From positions 3,776,425-3,840,424 of the forward strand of contig NZ_JAQNDM010000002.1 in NCBI RefSeq assembly GCF_028368975.1: DNA of 64,000 nt, written 5' to 3'. The position numbers and the translations under genes are program-made. The stretch comes from Stigmatella ashevillena. GTDB taxonomy: Bacteria > Myxococcota > Myxococcia > Myxococcales > Myxococcaceae. This document shows, piece after piece, positions 52,241 through 61,384 of the stretch. Position 1 is the first letter of the stretch; each line of letters starts with the position of its first letter. The notes beneath the pieces were generated by a model. It searched no databases, was not told where the DNA came from, and worked only from the letters and a program-made list of their open reading frames with translations.

Positions 52241-53673
52241 CCCTCGCTGGCCACCGGCGCCGCTGGCTTCCGGGGCCCCTGCTGCTGCGCATCTACCTGG
52301 TCGGACTGGCGCAGTTGCTGCTCATCGCCTTGAGCCTCATGGGGGTCCGGCGGCTGGAGGACAACGACTTCAACAAGCGCTTCGCGGGCAGACACCCCGC
52401 CTACTTCTCCGCGGAGTGGACCCGCCTGCTGGGCCAGCCCAGGGAACTCCAGGAGGCCATGGACCGGTCCCGGCGCATCGTCGCCCGGGCCACGGTGCGT
52501 TCCGTGGACGGGGGGCTCCTGGCCTCCAGCGCCTCGCCTCCTCTCGAAGCGCTCTCGCCGGACAAGCTGCGCCGGCTTACCCAGGAGCGCATCGTCACCT
52601 TCGAGGAGCCGCACCTCACGGCCGTGGCCATGCCCGAGAGCGGACCGGTGGAAGCCTACGCCGTGTTCATGCAGCGCCCACCGCCTCCGGGGCCACCCGG
52701 CAATCCCGCGCTGCCCATCGTGCTCATGCTCGTGTGCACGGGCATCACCTCCGTGCTCCTTGCGCGCACCCTGGCGCCACCGCTCCAACGGCTGACCAAG
52801 GTGGCGAGGGCCTTCGGCTCCGGCAAGCTGGACATCCGCACGGGGCTGCGCCGGAGGGACGAGCTGGGCCAGGTGGCCGAGGCCTTCGACGAGATGGCCG
52901 ACCGGATTACCCACCTCTTGAGCTCGCAGAAGCAGCTCCTGGCCAACGTGTCCCACGAGCTGCGCACGCCGCTGGCCCGGATCCGCGTGGCGTTGGATCT
53001 CGTCGAGGAGGGCGATGCACAACTGGCGCGCGAGTCGATCTCAGACATCACCACGGACCTGGCCGAGCTGGAGCGGCTGATCGACGATGTGCTCACCGCG
53101 GCGCGGCTGGACATCACCCCCGAGCAGGTGCCCGGGGCCACCCCACCGCTGCGCAGGGAACTCCTGGATGCGCGGACGCTGGTGGACAAGGCCGCGGCGC
53201 GCTTCAGCAGCACCCGGCCGAAGCACAAGCTGGAAATCACCTTGGAGGGAACGCTGCCCACGCTGGACGCAGACCCGGTGCTCCTGCGTCGCGCGCTCGA
53301 CAACCTGCTGGACAACGCGGGCAAATACTCCGAGCCGGGCACGACGGTGCGGCTGCTCGCCCAGGCCACGGCCACGGGCCTCCAGCTCGAGGTCATCGAC
53401 GAGGGCATCGGCATCGATGCGAGCGACCTGCCGCACTTGTTCACCCCATTCTTCCGCAGCGACCGAAGCCGGGCGCGGACCACGGGGGGAGTGGGCCTGG
53501 GACTCGCGCTCGCGCGCCGCATCATCGTCGTGCACGGGGGAAGCCTCACGCTGGAGAGTCAACCGGGCCGGGGCACCTCGGTCCGGGTGCTCCTGCCCGC
53601 CGCGCCTCCAGATCCGTCCGCCTTCGCGAACGAAGCCACGGCCCCCTCGCCCCGAAGAACCCAGGCGCCGTAA
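52237..53673 (+). CDS. HAMP sensor histidine kinase (CpxA-like)
   Basis: A 478-residue kinase from GTG 52237. Two membrane segments (LLLRIYLVGLAQLLLIALSL and LPIVLMLVCTGITSVLLA) enclose a periplasmic sensor of about 120 residues. HAMP follows, then the H-box VSHELRTPLARIRVALDLVE, N-box DNLLDNAGKYS, and G-boxes DEGIGI and GGVGLGLALARRI. Cognate to the regulator just upstream. Signal unknown; CpxA-type envelope stress sensing is possible on layout alone. Confidence 0.93.
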   Translation: MTLAGHRRRWLPGPLLLRIYLVGLAQLLLIALSLMGVRRLEDNDFNKRFAGRHPAYFSAEWTRLLGQPRELQEAMDRSRRIVARATVRSVDGGLLASSASPPLEALSPDKLRRLTQERIVTFEEPHLTAVAMPESGPVEAYAVFMQRPPPPGPPGNPALPIVLMLVCTGITSVLLARTLAPPLQRLTKVARAFGSGKLDIRTGLRRRDELGQVAEAFDEMADRITHLLSSQKQLLANVSHELRTPLARIRVALDLVEEGDAQLARESISDITTDLAELERLIDDVLTAARLDITPEQVPGATPPLRRELLDARTLVDKAAARFSSTRPKHKLEITLEGTLPTLDADPVLLRRALDNLLDNAGKYSEPGTTVRLLAQATATGLQLEVIDEGIGIDASDLPHLFTPFFRSDRSRARTTGGVGLGLALARRIIVVHGGSLTLESQPGRGTSVRVLLPAAPPDPSAFANEATAPSPRRTQAP

Positions 53674-54150
<477 letters not shown>

Positions 54151-54165
54151 TCAGGCCTCAGTCGG

Positions 54166-54906
54166 TCAGTAGCAGGTACCGACGCCGCTGCAGCTGCAGT
54201 TGTTGCTCGCGAAGGAGTAGTCATCGGAGGCCGCCGCGAAGCTGCCGAGGCCGTAGTCGTGCTTGGCGCAATCCTGGGTGTACGCCGTCGTGCCCACGCA
54301 GGACGGGACGCTGGTGATGCCACAGCCCTGGCCGCAGCGGCCCTTGCACCCGTTGTCGCCGCCATTGCAGCTGCAGCCCCGGCCCGCCTGACGCGTGTAG
54401 CCACCGATGTTCTGGTTGCCGCAGGTGCAGGAGAGGTGAACCCAGCCGCGCTCCGCGACGTACTGGTACGGCGTGAGCGTCTCGCCCATCGGGACAATCT
54501 GCATGAAGCTCGTCTGGCGCATCATCGTGTCCTCGATGCGCGAGCGCTCCGTGTCCGTTTGCGGAACGACCTTCCCGAGCCCTTCCGCCAGACCGTTGAT
54601 CAACCGGCCATGTGCCGCATCCAGCGGACTGCCGCTCGGCATGAAGCGGCCAACGCCTTGGTTGTAATCGATGCGGAAGCCGACGATCGACTCCCCGAAG
54701 TCATAGGTCACCTCAATGACGTTGGGCGCGCTCTCCGTGACCAGCGCGCGAACGGACGAGCCGCCCGAGCGGTAGGTGGCCTCGAGCGCGGTCGCGTCGT
54801 GACGGAGCAGGGTGAAGCCCTCCGTCTCGTCTACCCGGTCTGCGGACTCGTTCGAACAACCCAGCACCATCGTCATCGCGATACAGCACAGGAACAGCTT
54901 GTTCAT
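54166..54906 (-). CDS. Lipoprotein with Cys-rich, possibly phospholipase A2-like C-terminus
   Basis: A 246-residue lipoprotein (VLGC, Cys17). The N-terminal 140 residues have no known fold. The last 90 are Cys-rich (HLSCTCGNQNIGGYTRQAGR, GCKGRCGQGCG) and contain TQDCAKHDYGLG followed by SDDYSFASNNC. The C-x-x-HD element with later Asp residues resembles the catalytic helix of phospholipase A2-like folds, though the Cys usual after HD-x is missing. Enzyme activity is therefore speculative. Likely outer-membrane exposed. Confidence 0.82.
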   Translation of the reverse strand: MNKLFLCCIAMTMVLGCSNESADRVDETEGFTLLRHDATALEATYRSGGSSVRALVTESAPNVIEVTYDFGESIVGFRIDYNQGVGRFMPSGSPLDAAHGRLINGLAEGLGKVVPQTDTERSRIEDTMMRQTSFMQIVPMGETLTPYQYVAERGWVHLSCTCGNQNIGGYTRQAGRGCSCNGGDNGCKGRCGQGCGITSVPSCVGTTAYTQDCAKHDYGLGSFAAASDDYSFASNNCSCSGVGTCY

Positions 54907-55134
54907 GGGGGTCTCGGCTTCACGTGTTTCAGGGTGGATACAGCGAATGAGACGCTAGAGAACACATTCACCGCATGTCCAGATCCATCGGAATAAATGG
55001 AATTACCGACACACCCAGTAAAGCGAGTCTTTTCTCACCCCAGTGTTCGACCCGGGTGGGCGCGACCCTCCCCTTTGCAGGCGCGAGGAACGGCCTCCAA
55101 GTTGACGTGATGGCCCCCTCAGGAGGTGGGTGTC

Positions 55135-55785
55135 ATGTCCAATCCCCCGCTGCCTTCGCCCAGTACCATCGCGGACGCTCTTCTCGCCGGAGACAGCTCG
55201 ACCGTCCTCGATGCCGTGAGCCGCTACATGATCTTCGGAGGGGCCTCGTTCCTGGTGGATGCGCTTGCCCGTCCCGTCATGGAGAAGGTGGGTGAGCGCT
55301 GGCATGCTGGCACTTCATCCGTGGCGGATGAGCACGCCGCCTCGGAACTGCTGCGCGAACTCTTCTCCAGCCTTCTGCCAGGGCTGGCTTGGCATCAGGG
55401 GGGCCCCAAGGCCGTCGTCACCTGCGCCCCCGGCGAGCAGCACCTTCTCGGGGCCCGGCTCATTTCCCAGGTCCTGGCACTCGACGGTTGGCACGTGCGA
55501 TTTCTCGGCGCGGACACCCCTGCCAAGGACCTCGCCCTGTTCGTCGCCCGCGAGCAGCCGGTCCTCTTGGGGCTCTCGGTCACCATGGCCGACCACATTC
55601 CCGCCGCGCGCACCACGCTCGAGCTGCTCCACCACATCGCGCCCCGTGTCCATCTCGTGGCAGGCGGGAGCGCGGCCGAGGCACTGATGCCTGCGGAGAA
55701 GGAGGCGTGGGCCGTGCTCCCATCCACCCAGGAGCTCTTGTGGATGACGCGCGGCGGCACGGGCGGACTCATCGCCCCCCGCTGA
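55135..55785 (+). CDS. Stand-alone B12-binding protein of AerR/CarH sensor type
   Basis: A 216-residue protein from ATG 55135 (AGGAGG at 55121-55126). It consists only of the helical cap and the Rossmann-like cobalamin domain. The W-x9-EH motif that shields the adenosyl ligand in CarH is exact (Trp56, Glu66, His67), and the lower-ligand motif E-x-H-x2-G is present (Glu101, His103, Gly106), 36 residues after His67 as in CarH. There is no MerR helix-turn-helix, so it cannot bind DNA itself and more likely works like AerR, by partner binding. It converges with a GAF histidine kinase (3-bp gap). Light or B12 sensing is inferred. Confidence 0.9.
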   Translation: MSNPPLPSPSTIADALLAGDSSTVLDAVSRYMIFGGASFLVDALARPVMEKVGERWHAGTSSVADEHAASELLRELFSSLLPGLAWHQGGPKAVVTCAPGEQHLLGARLISQVLALDGWHVRFLGADTPAKDLALFVAREQPVLLGLSVTMADHIPAARTTLELLHHIAPRVHLVAGGSAAEALMPAEKEAWAVLPSTQELLWMTRGGTGGLIAPR

Positions 55786-55788
55786 CGC

Positions 55789-57072
55789 TCAGCCCCGGGA
55801 GGCGACGTGCGATTCTTCCCTGCTGGAGGGCCGCCGCGGCTGGGAATCCATTGGCAGGACCACGATGAAGAGCGAGCCCTTCCCTGGCTGGCTGCGCACG
55901 ACGATGGTTCCCCCGTGGGCCTCGATGATCTGCCGCGCCACATACAACCCAAGCCCCATTCCCCCGTAGTGCTTGGGGGAGACCGCCCGCTCGAAGCGCT
56001 CGAAGATGCGGCTCGCGTCCTCGGGCACAAGGCCGATCCCCTGGTCCTGGACGCACAGGCGCGCCACCCCCTCCTGTCCTTCCACAGACACGTCGATGGG
56101 GTGCCCGGCCCCATATTTGATGGCATTCGAGATGAGACTGGAGAGCACCTGTTCCAGCCTCAGCCGGTCCCACACGCCTCGCACCCGGTCCGGGGTGTGG
56201 GCTTCCAACGGGCATCCCGCTGCCTCCGCCTCTTCCTGGAAGCGGTCCGTCACCTCGGTGGCCAGTTCGGACAAATCCATGTCCTCGAGCAGGAGGCCCA
56301 GCCGTCCGGTCGCGATGCGCGACACATCCAGCAGGCGATCCACGAGTTGAGTCAAGCGCTGCACCTGGGCCGTGGACCGTTCGAGGTGCCGCAGCACCCG
56401 GGGGTCGTCGACCCCGGCGGCCACCACGCTGCGGCGGAGCGTCTCCAGTTGTAGCTTCAAGGGGGTCAGGGGCGTGCGAAGCTCGTGGGCGGCAATGGAG
56501 AGGAACTCGTCCCGTGAGTTGACCGCCTCGCGCTCCTTCTGGAGCAGCCTCTCGCATTCGCGTACCTCCCGGAGCTCCACCTCGGTCATCACGCAGGCCG
56601 CGAACTCTTTGAGAATATTCGCCTCGCGGTCCGTCCAGCGGCGCGAGACGGTGTCCAGGACGCAGAGTGTCCCCAGGGCATGGCCGCCAGAGTTGACGAG
56701 CGGAACGCCTGCATAGGCAATCGCTCCCAGTGTCTCCATGGCCAGACACTCGCGGAGCAGAGGGTGCTTGCGAATGTCCTCCACGAGGAGGGGCGCCCCC
56801 GCGGCCATCGTGTGGAGACAGACCGAGTGCGACACCGGCATCTCGCGTTGGCGCAACCACGATTCCGGGAGGCCGTGACAGCTCTTACAGAACAGGCGCC
56901 CTTCATCCAGGAAGTTCACCATCCCCATCGGGGTGTGGAGACCATGGCATGCCAGCCGGGTGAGGCGATCGAACGCCTCCTCCGCCGGGCTGTCCATGAG
57001 CCCCGTCTGGCGCAGAGCCTCCAAGCGCGCCTGCGAGCGCAAGAGGCTCTGAACGTTGAGGCTCTCACCCAT
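55789..57072 (-). CDS. GAF-domain sensor histidine kinase
   Basis: A 427-residue soluble kinase. GAF domain at about 20-165 with FCKSCHGLPESWLRQREMPV and LGAIAYAGVPLVNSGGHALG, a pattern common in cyanobacterial and myxobacterial GAF kinases; Cys residues are present but no clear bilin site. H-box IAAHELRTPLTPLKLQLETL, N-box SNAIKYG, G-boxes DQGIGLV and GGMGLGLYVARQI. No receiver domain. Transcribed towards the B12 protein gene, with the two stops 3 bp apart. Confidence 0.93.
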   Translation of the reverse strand: MGESLNVQSLLRSQARLEALRQTGLMDSPAEEAFDRLTRLACHGLHTPMGMVNFLDEGRLFCKSCHGLPESWLRQREMPVSHSVCLHTMAAGAPLLVEDIRKHPLLRECLAMETLGAIAYAGVPLVNSGGHALGTLCVLDTVSRRWTDREANILKEFAACVMTEVELREVRECERLLQKEREAVNSRDEFLSIAAHELRTPLTPLKLQLETLRRSVVAAGVDDPRVLRHLERSTAQVQRLTQLVDRLLDVSRIATGRLGLLLEDMDLSELATEVTDRFQEEAEAAGCPLEAHTPDRVRGVWDRLRLEQVLSSLISNAIKYGAGHPIDVSVEGQEGVARLCVQDQGIGLVPEDASRIFERFERAVSPKHYGGMGLGLYVARQIIEAHGGTIVVRSQPGKGSLFIVVLPMDSQPRRPSSREESHVASRG

Positions 57073-57544
57073 GGCCAGTCCTCTGGCTGCACACCCTCAC
57101 GCCACGCTTGACCGGATGGGGTGCGCCACCCTTTAGGTAGGCATGCACAGACACTGGTGCGCAGAAGAGCAGCAGGCAGCCACGGGCTCCGCTGCCTCGC
57201 AGGGTGTACGCCGCTGGAAGTAGGTCCCTGACGCATACGGAGCCTGCGCGGCCAGGGGTCCTATGGGGTCGTCTACCAGGCTGCTCTCGCGCCTGCGCCA
57301 CCCGGTGGAGGGCGTCCCCTCTATGCGTGGGCCGAGGACACAGCAGGCAGGACAGTCGCAGCGGCACGGCGCTACGCGGGGAGTAAACAGGGATCTGGCA
57401 AGCGGCGAGGCATCAGCGTCGGGCGAGAGGCTGACCTCGCAGGGTGTCCGAAGCGAAAAGACGGCGCCACCCGGCAATTCCTCCTCTTCCCCGTGGCTGC
57501 CCTCTACCCTGAGCCCCTCCTCGCAAGAAGGGGTGACACATCGG
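57073..57544. other. Gap with decayed sequence
   Basis: No intact gene. About 57440-57544 resembles the upstream flank of the AHH toxin at 8563-8680, showing that the duplication took in the toxin's 5' flank. A kinase glycine-loop fragment is listed separately. The rest is unassigned. Confidence 0.5.
57255..57390 (+). pseudogene. Fragment of a Hanks-kinase glycine loop
   Basis: One frame reads GQGSYGVVYQAALAPAPPGG then GRPLYAWAEDTAGRTVAAAR. The first 10 residues match the ATP-binding loop of Ser/Thr kinases such as the one at 24938 (GYGAYGAVYRA). Nothing kinase-like follows. Short, so chance cannot be excluded. Confidence 0.35.
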
Positions 57545-58490
57545 GTCTCCTTCGTGGAGAACGTCGGCCAGGGCAAAGCCGTCGTCCACGTTCCCCGCAC
57601 GGCGGATCTGCAACCGGTGGAACTGAAGGAAGCGGAGTTCCAGCAGGCCGTGAGTCGCCTCGCGCGCGAGGTGCGGCTGACACGCGGCCCTGTGGACGTT
57701 GGGGTCCATGTTGCTGGTCCTGCTCCTCAATCCCGTGGCTCCGGCGCTGGTGGCAGTCCTGGGCGTCGCGATGCTCCTGTATGTGGGCTACGACACGCTC
57801 CACAACCTTGTGACGGGCTGGGCTGAGTTGACTGGGGCGGCGAAGGTCGCCACCACCTTCGAGGAGCTCCGCGAGGCAGGCGAGCGCTTCGGCAGGATTC
57901 TCGGGCAAGAGTCCGCGCGCGCGTTGGCCCTGCTGCTGGTGGCGGCCATTGGCTCGACGGCGCAACGGTTCGCGGCGAAGGTGCCGACGCTGCCCGGCTC
58001 GGCGCAGGTGGCCATGCAGGCCGAGGGTGAGGCCGGAATCTGGCTGCCCGCGCTGGGGACGGTGGAGGAGATAGCGGTCAGTGCCGAAGGCGTCAGCATC
58101 ACGCTGCCCGCAAACGCGGTGGCGATGGTGGCAAGATCCAGTAGCGGCAATGGCCCATGCGTCGAGACGCACCACATCGCCACCATCTGCAACGACAAGT
58201 CCACCGCGCGCGGGGGCATGTGGTCGCCGAGATTCCGGGAGATCTTCGCCAAAGCCGGAATGGCGCTGGATGACCCGGCGAACAAGATGCCGCTGCCGGG
58301 GCACTACGGACCGCACCCCGAGCGGTATCACCAGATCGTCATGGACGCGCTCAGCGATGCAACGGCGACCTGTCGCAGCATCGTGGAGTGTCGCGCGGCG
58401 CTGACCGGCGAACTCCGAAGGTTGGCCAAGCAGATCGCCACACCGGGATCAGAATTGAACCAACTCGTCACCCGGCAGCAACCGCGCTAA
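57545..58490 (+). pseudogene. AHH lipoprotein toxin copy, signal peptide and part of carrier deleted
   Basis: Homologue of 7201-8562. The shared flank runs to GGGGTGACACAT, where the intact gene has its ATG, but then jumps to codon 27 (SFVENVGQGKAVVHVPR), so the lipoprotein signal is gone. A second deletion of about 330 bp joins VRLT to the GCGGCCCTGTGGACG segment and changes frame. From there (TTG 57699 or ATG 57708) 263 or 260 residues are intact: the hydrophobic helices, ATTFEELREAGERFG, and the AHH nuclease with ETHHIATICND and GHYGPHPERYHQ. It could still make a cytoplasmic nuclease fragment, but export as a lipoprotein is lost. Confidence 0.85.
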
Positions 58491-59063
58491 ATGGAGCCTA
58501 TGCCCCAGCGTTTCTTCAGACTCTCCGACGATGTGAACGTCCCGCACCGCTGGCATCTGGCGATGCCCAGGGATCGTCAGGGCCTCAAGGTGAATGACGG
58601 GCAGTTCAGACTTGGGCTCCCCGTCTCCATCACGGGCCGCTTGAAAGTCCCCATCGAGATTGAGGGCAAGCCGCTGGACTACACGGAGGCCGGCATCATG
58701 ATCCCAGTGGTCCATGTCCGGGTCGCGGCCGTACTCTCGACTCTGGCCCCTGACGACGTGCAACTGATTCCCGTGGAGGTGGAGGGTCAACCAGATCAAT
58801 ACCTCATCCTCGTGGCCACACGCCTCATCGACTGCATCGACGAAAAGGCTTCCCGGTTCGATCGTTGGACGCCCGAGGAGGGAGTGCTTCACAACATCCG
58901 GCGGTATTCCATCATGTACGAACTGCGCATTGACAAGGCGAAGGCAGGAAGCGCCCAGGCGCTCCGGTGCGAGGGATGGACGGGCCCGCTGATCGTCTCC
59001 GGGGAGATCAAGGACGCCCTAGAGCGTATGGGAGCCACAGGCACAAGGTTCGAGGAGGTCTAG
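58491..59063 (+). CDS. Imm11-family immunity protein beside the crippled AHH toxin
   Basis: A 190-residue Imm11 protein (FRLSDDVNVPHRWHL, IPIEIEGKPLDYTEAG, IPVEVEGQPDQYLILVATRL), starting right after the TAA of the toxin remnant exactly as in the intact cassette. It aligns end to end with 6628-7200, with differences concentrated in the middle. The reading frame is complete, while its toxin is broken. Keeping it would protect against the toxin from other strains (inference). Confidence 0.88.
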   Translation: MEPMPQRFFRLSDDVNVPHRWHLAMPRDRQGLKVNDGQFRLGLPVSITGRLKVPIEIEGKPLDYTEAGIMIPVVHVRVAAVLSTLAPDDVQLIPVEVEGQPDQYLILVATRLIDCIDEKASRFDRWTPEEGVLHNIRRYSIMYELRIDKAKAGSAQALRCEGWTGPLIVSGEIKDALERMGATGTRFEEV

Positions 59064-59077
59064 TGCGACACTCGAAC

Positions 59078-59998
59078 TCAGATGCCCATCGTCCAATCCC
59101 AGTAAAGCGGTTGGCACGAGAAGGGTCCGTGCTCCCAACTGCGGCTACAGTGATAGCCCTCGCCACACACTTCAGGCGGACCCTCAGGGTCGCAGGCGGG
59201 TAGGCAATGCCAGCCGTCGCAGACTTTCCCAGCGCCGCAGAGAGGCTTGCCTTCACCACACGGCTCGACACACTCCATCCATACCTTGCCTGGAAACGCT
59301 GGCTCCCTGGCCACATGACACTTGAGGCCCTCAGGGCAAGAGGTCCTCTGGCACTGAGGGCCATACACCTGCGCGCACATCGAGGCGCCCTCTTCGAATG
59401 AAATGCATTGCTGATCTGCAGGGCATCCGTGCTTCGTGCACGTGGGCAGGCACAAGGGTTGGGGAAAGGTGTCCGCGCAGAAGAAGCTCTCGGGACAACC
59501 TTCGCTGTCGCCCAGGCGGCACGGCCGCGCACACCACGCGTGCTCGCGGCCACCGCACAACAATCCAGCTGCGCAGGCACCCCGCTTATCATCTGGGAGC
59601 TCGATGCACCCCTCACCTTCCTGGCGTGGACCCACGGGGATGCAGCGGCGCACGGAAGGTCCATCTCCCCAAGAAGCAAGGATGCGGCAGACCTCGTCTT
59701 CTAGACACTGCGCATCCGTCAGGCACTCGCTATCGATGCAAGTCGACCGTAGGTAGCGGCCGTCGAACAAGCAGCCCAGGGGCGCCTCGCACTCTCCTCC
59801 TGGACCGCATCGTCGGCCATACGTCACCCGTCGCATGCGCTGCTCGTCCGTCAGGATGGGGCTGATGCGCGCCTCGGAGAGCGCCTCCGTTGGAACCTCT
59901 GGCCTGAGCAACCCCCAAAGCAGCAGAAACAGTGGCAGAGGCAGGAGCGCGCCCAAGAAGACAGCTCCCCCTTTGTGCCAGCAATTCCCTCTCTGCAT
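59078..59998 (-). CDS. Membrane-anchored Cys-rich surface protein
   Basis: A 306-residue protein with an N-terminal hydrophobic segment (AVFLGALLPLPLFLLLWGLL) that may be an anchor or an uncleaved signal. The rest has more than 30 Cys in repeats of the type CLTDAQCLEDEVCR, CAAGLLCGGREHAWCARPCR and CPEGLKC, like EGF or Cys-knot strings in myxobacterial surface proteins. Function unknown. Convergent with the Imm11 gene, 14 bp apart. Confidence 0.83.
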   Translation of the reverse strand: MQRGNCWHKGGAVFLGALLPLPLFLLLWGLLRPEVPTEALSEARISPILTDEQRMRRVTYGRRCGPGGECEAPLGCLFDGRYLRSTCIDSECLTDAQCLEDEVCRILASWGDGPSVRRCIPVGPRQEGEGCIELPDDKRGACAAGLLCGGREHAWCARPCRLGDSEGCPESFFCADTFPQPLCLPTCTKHGCPADQQCISFEEGASMCAQVYGPQCQRTSCPEGLKCHVAREPAFPGKVWMECVEPCGEGKPLCGAGKVCDGWHCLPACDPEGPPEVCGEGYHCSRSWEHGPFSCQPLYWDWTMGI

Positions 59999-60094
59999 TT
60001 ACGGCGGTCCTCCACACTTGCGGCACGCGTCCGAGTTCTCCTGGCCATTCTTGCAAACCTCCTGGCGGCCCGCTGCGGGAGGTGGAGAGTGTAA

Positions 60095-61384
60095 CTACTC
60101 GTCGTGCGCTGGTACCGGGACGGGCTCGCTCGCTCGCGCGACGATGGCGCTGAATGCCAGCGCGAGGAGGAGCAGAACCGGGTGGTGCTCGATCCACATC
60201 AGCGCGAGGCCGGTCGGATTCGGGATTCCCACCGTACGCTCGATGAGCCAGCCTGATGCGAGAACGCCTGCCGTGAGTGAGCCGCCGACGCGAAACGCCT
60301 GGTACGCGCGCGTCCGTGCCAGGAGCAAGAGCCAAGGGGCGACGAGCGCCAGGAGAACCAGTTGCGCGAGTTCGATCCCCGTGTTGAAGCCAAGCAGCGT
60401 CCACGCGGCCTGCCACCGCCCGGCGTCACGCGGTGTGAGCGCGGTCGCAAACGCCAGCCCATGGACGAGTCCGAAGACACACGCGACCGTGGCCTCATGA
60501 CGCGGGAAGATCGGGCGAAACGCGTGGAGCGCGGTCATCAGGATCGACGCCGCGATGGCTGCCTCCACGAAGGTCACCGGCAGGGCCACGCCCCCGAGGA
60601 CGCTGAGGGCGAGCGTCGCCGAGTGACCGAACGTGAACGCGGAGACAATACGTGCGAGCGTGACGAGCGTGTCGCGCGTCTCGCGTCGAGCGCTCCACCG
60701 CCCCCGATGGGCCGTCATCGGGGCCGCCAGGAGGAGGGCGAACAGGAACATGAGATGGTCCGTACCCGTCGCGATGTGCTCGATGCCCATCGCGACCACT
60801 CCGCGAAAGCCTCGCCAGAAGCTTCCGTCACGCGTGATCAAGACGTCATTTCGCCCAGCGTGAATCGTTCCAACGAGCTGCGGTGGCCCGCTCAGCGCGC
60901 CTGCCGCCCACTCGGAGCGCAAGTAGACCGTCGTGTAGTGGGTCACAACCTCGTGCGCGACGATGTCGTCGTGGAGGTGGACCGAAGCCGACGCCTCGCC
61001 TGGAGGCGCACGGACCTCGAAGCGGAAGAGCGCGCGCGGGCCGTCGTCGGACGCATGGCCGGTGATCTCGACGACATCGACCTCCCACGGCTGGGCTCCG
61101 CCCACAGCGGTCACGCGGAGGTGCTCGCCGGCATATGCGCGAAGGAGGCCACTGTGGCGGCGGACGACGTCCGCAGCCGATTCGCCGTCGACCCACAGCT
61201 TCTGCTTGAGGGCCCGCTCCAGCTCTTCGATTGGCACGTCCTGCTCGATGCGCGCGCCGTCCACCGTCAGGTCGACGAAGGCGACCGAGCCAGGGGTCGG
61301 GTGCGCGCTCACGTCGGCGATCCCGAAGGTCCACGCGAGCGCGAGCACCACCGCGACGGCAACGCGGCGCCGCAGGACCGTCAT
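60095..61384 (-). CDS. HupE/UreJ-family membrane protein
   Basis: A 429-residue protein: signal peptide (VALAWTFGIADVSAHP), a periplasmic domain of about 190 residues with HLHDDIVAHEVVTHYTT, then six or seven membrane helices with the HupE motif VVAMGIEHIATGTDHLMFLF and FTFGHSATLALSVLG. HupE/UreJ relatives move nickel or other divalent metals; His clusters at the membrane entry fit this. It follows the DUF3500 gene with an ATGA overlap, so the two products probably cooperate. Confidence 0.88.
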   Translation of the reverse strand: MTVLRRRVAVAVVLALAWTFGIADVSAHPTPGSVAFVDLTVDGARIEQDVPIEELERALKQKLWVDGESAADVVRRHSGLLRAYAGEHLRVTAVGGAQPWEVDVVEITGHASDDGPRALFRFEVRAPPGEASASVHLHDDIVAHEVVTHYTTVYLRSEWAAGALSGPPQLVGTIHAGRNDVLITRDGSFWRGFRGVVAMGIEHIATGTDHLMFLFALLLAAPMTAHRGRWSARRETRDTLVTLARIVSAFTFGHSATLALSVLGGVALPVTFVEAAIAASILMTALHAFRPIFPRHEATVACVFGLVHGLAFATALTPRDAGRWQAAWTLLGFNTGIELAQLVLLALVAPWLLLLARTRAYQAFRVGGSLTAGVLASGWLIERTVGIPNPTGLALMWIEHHPVLLLLALAFSAIVARASEPVPVPAHDE

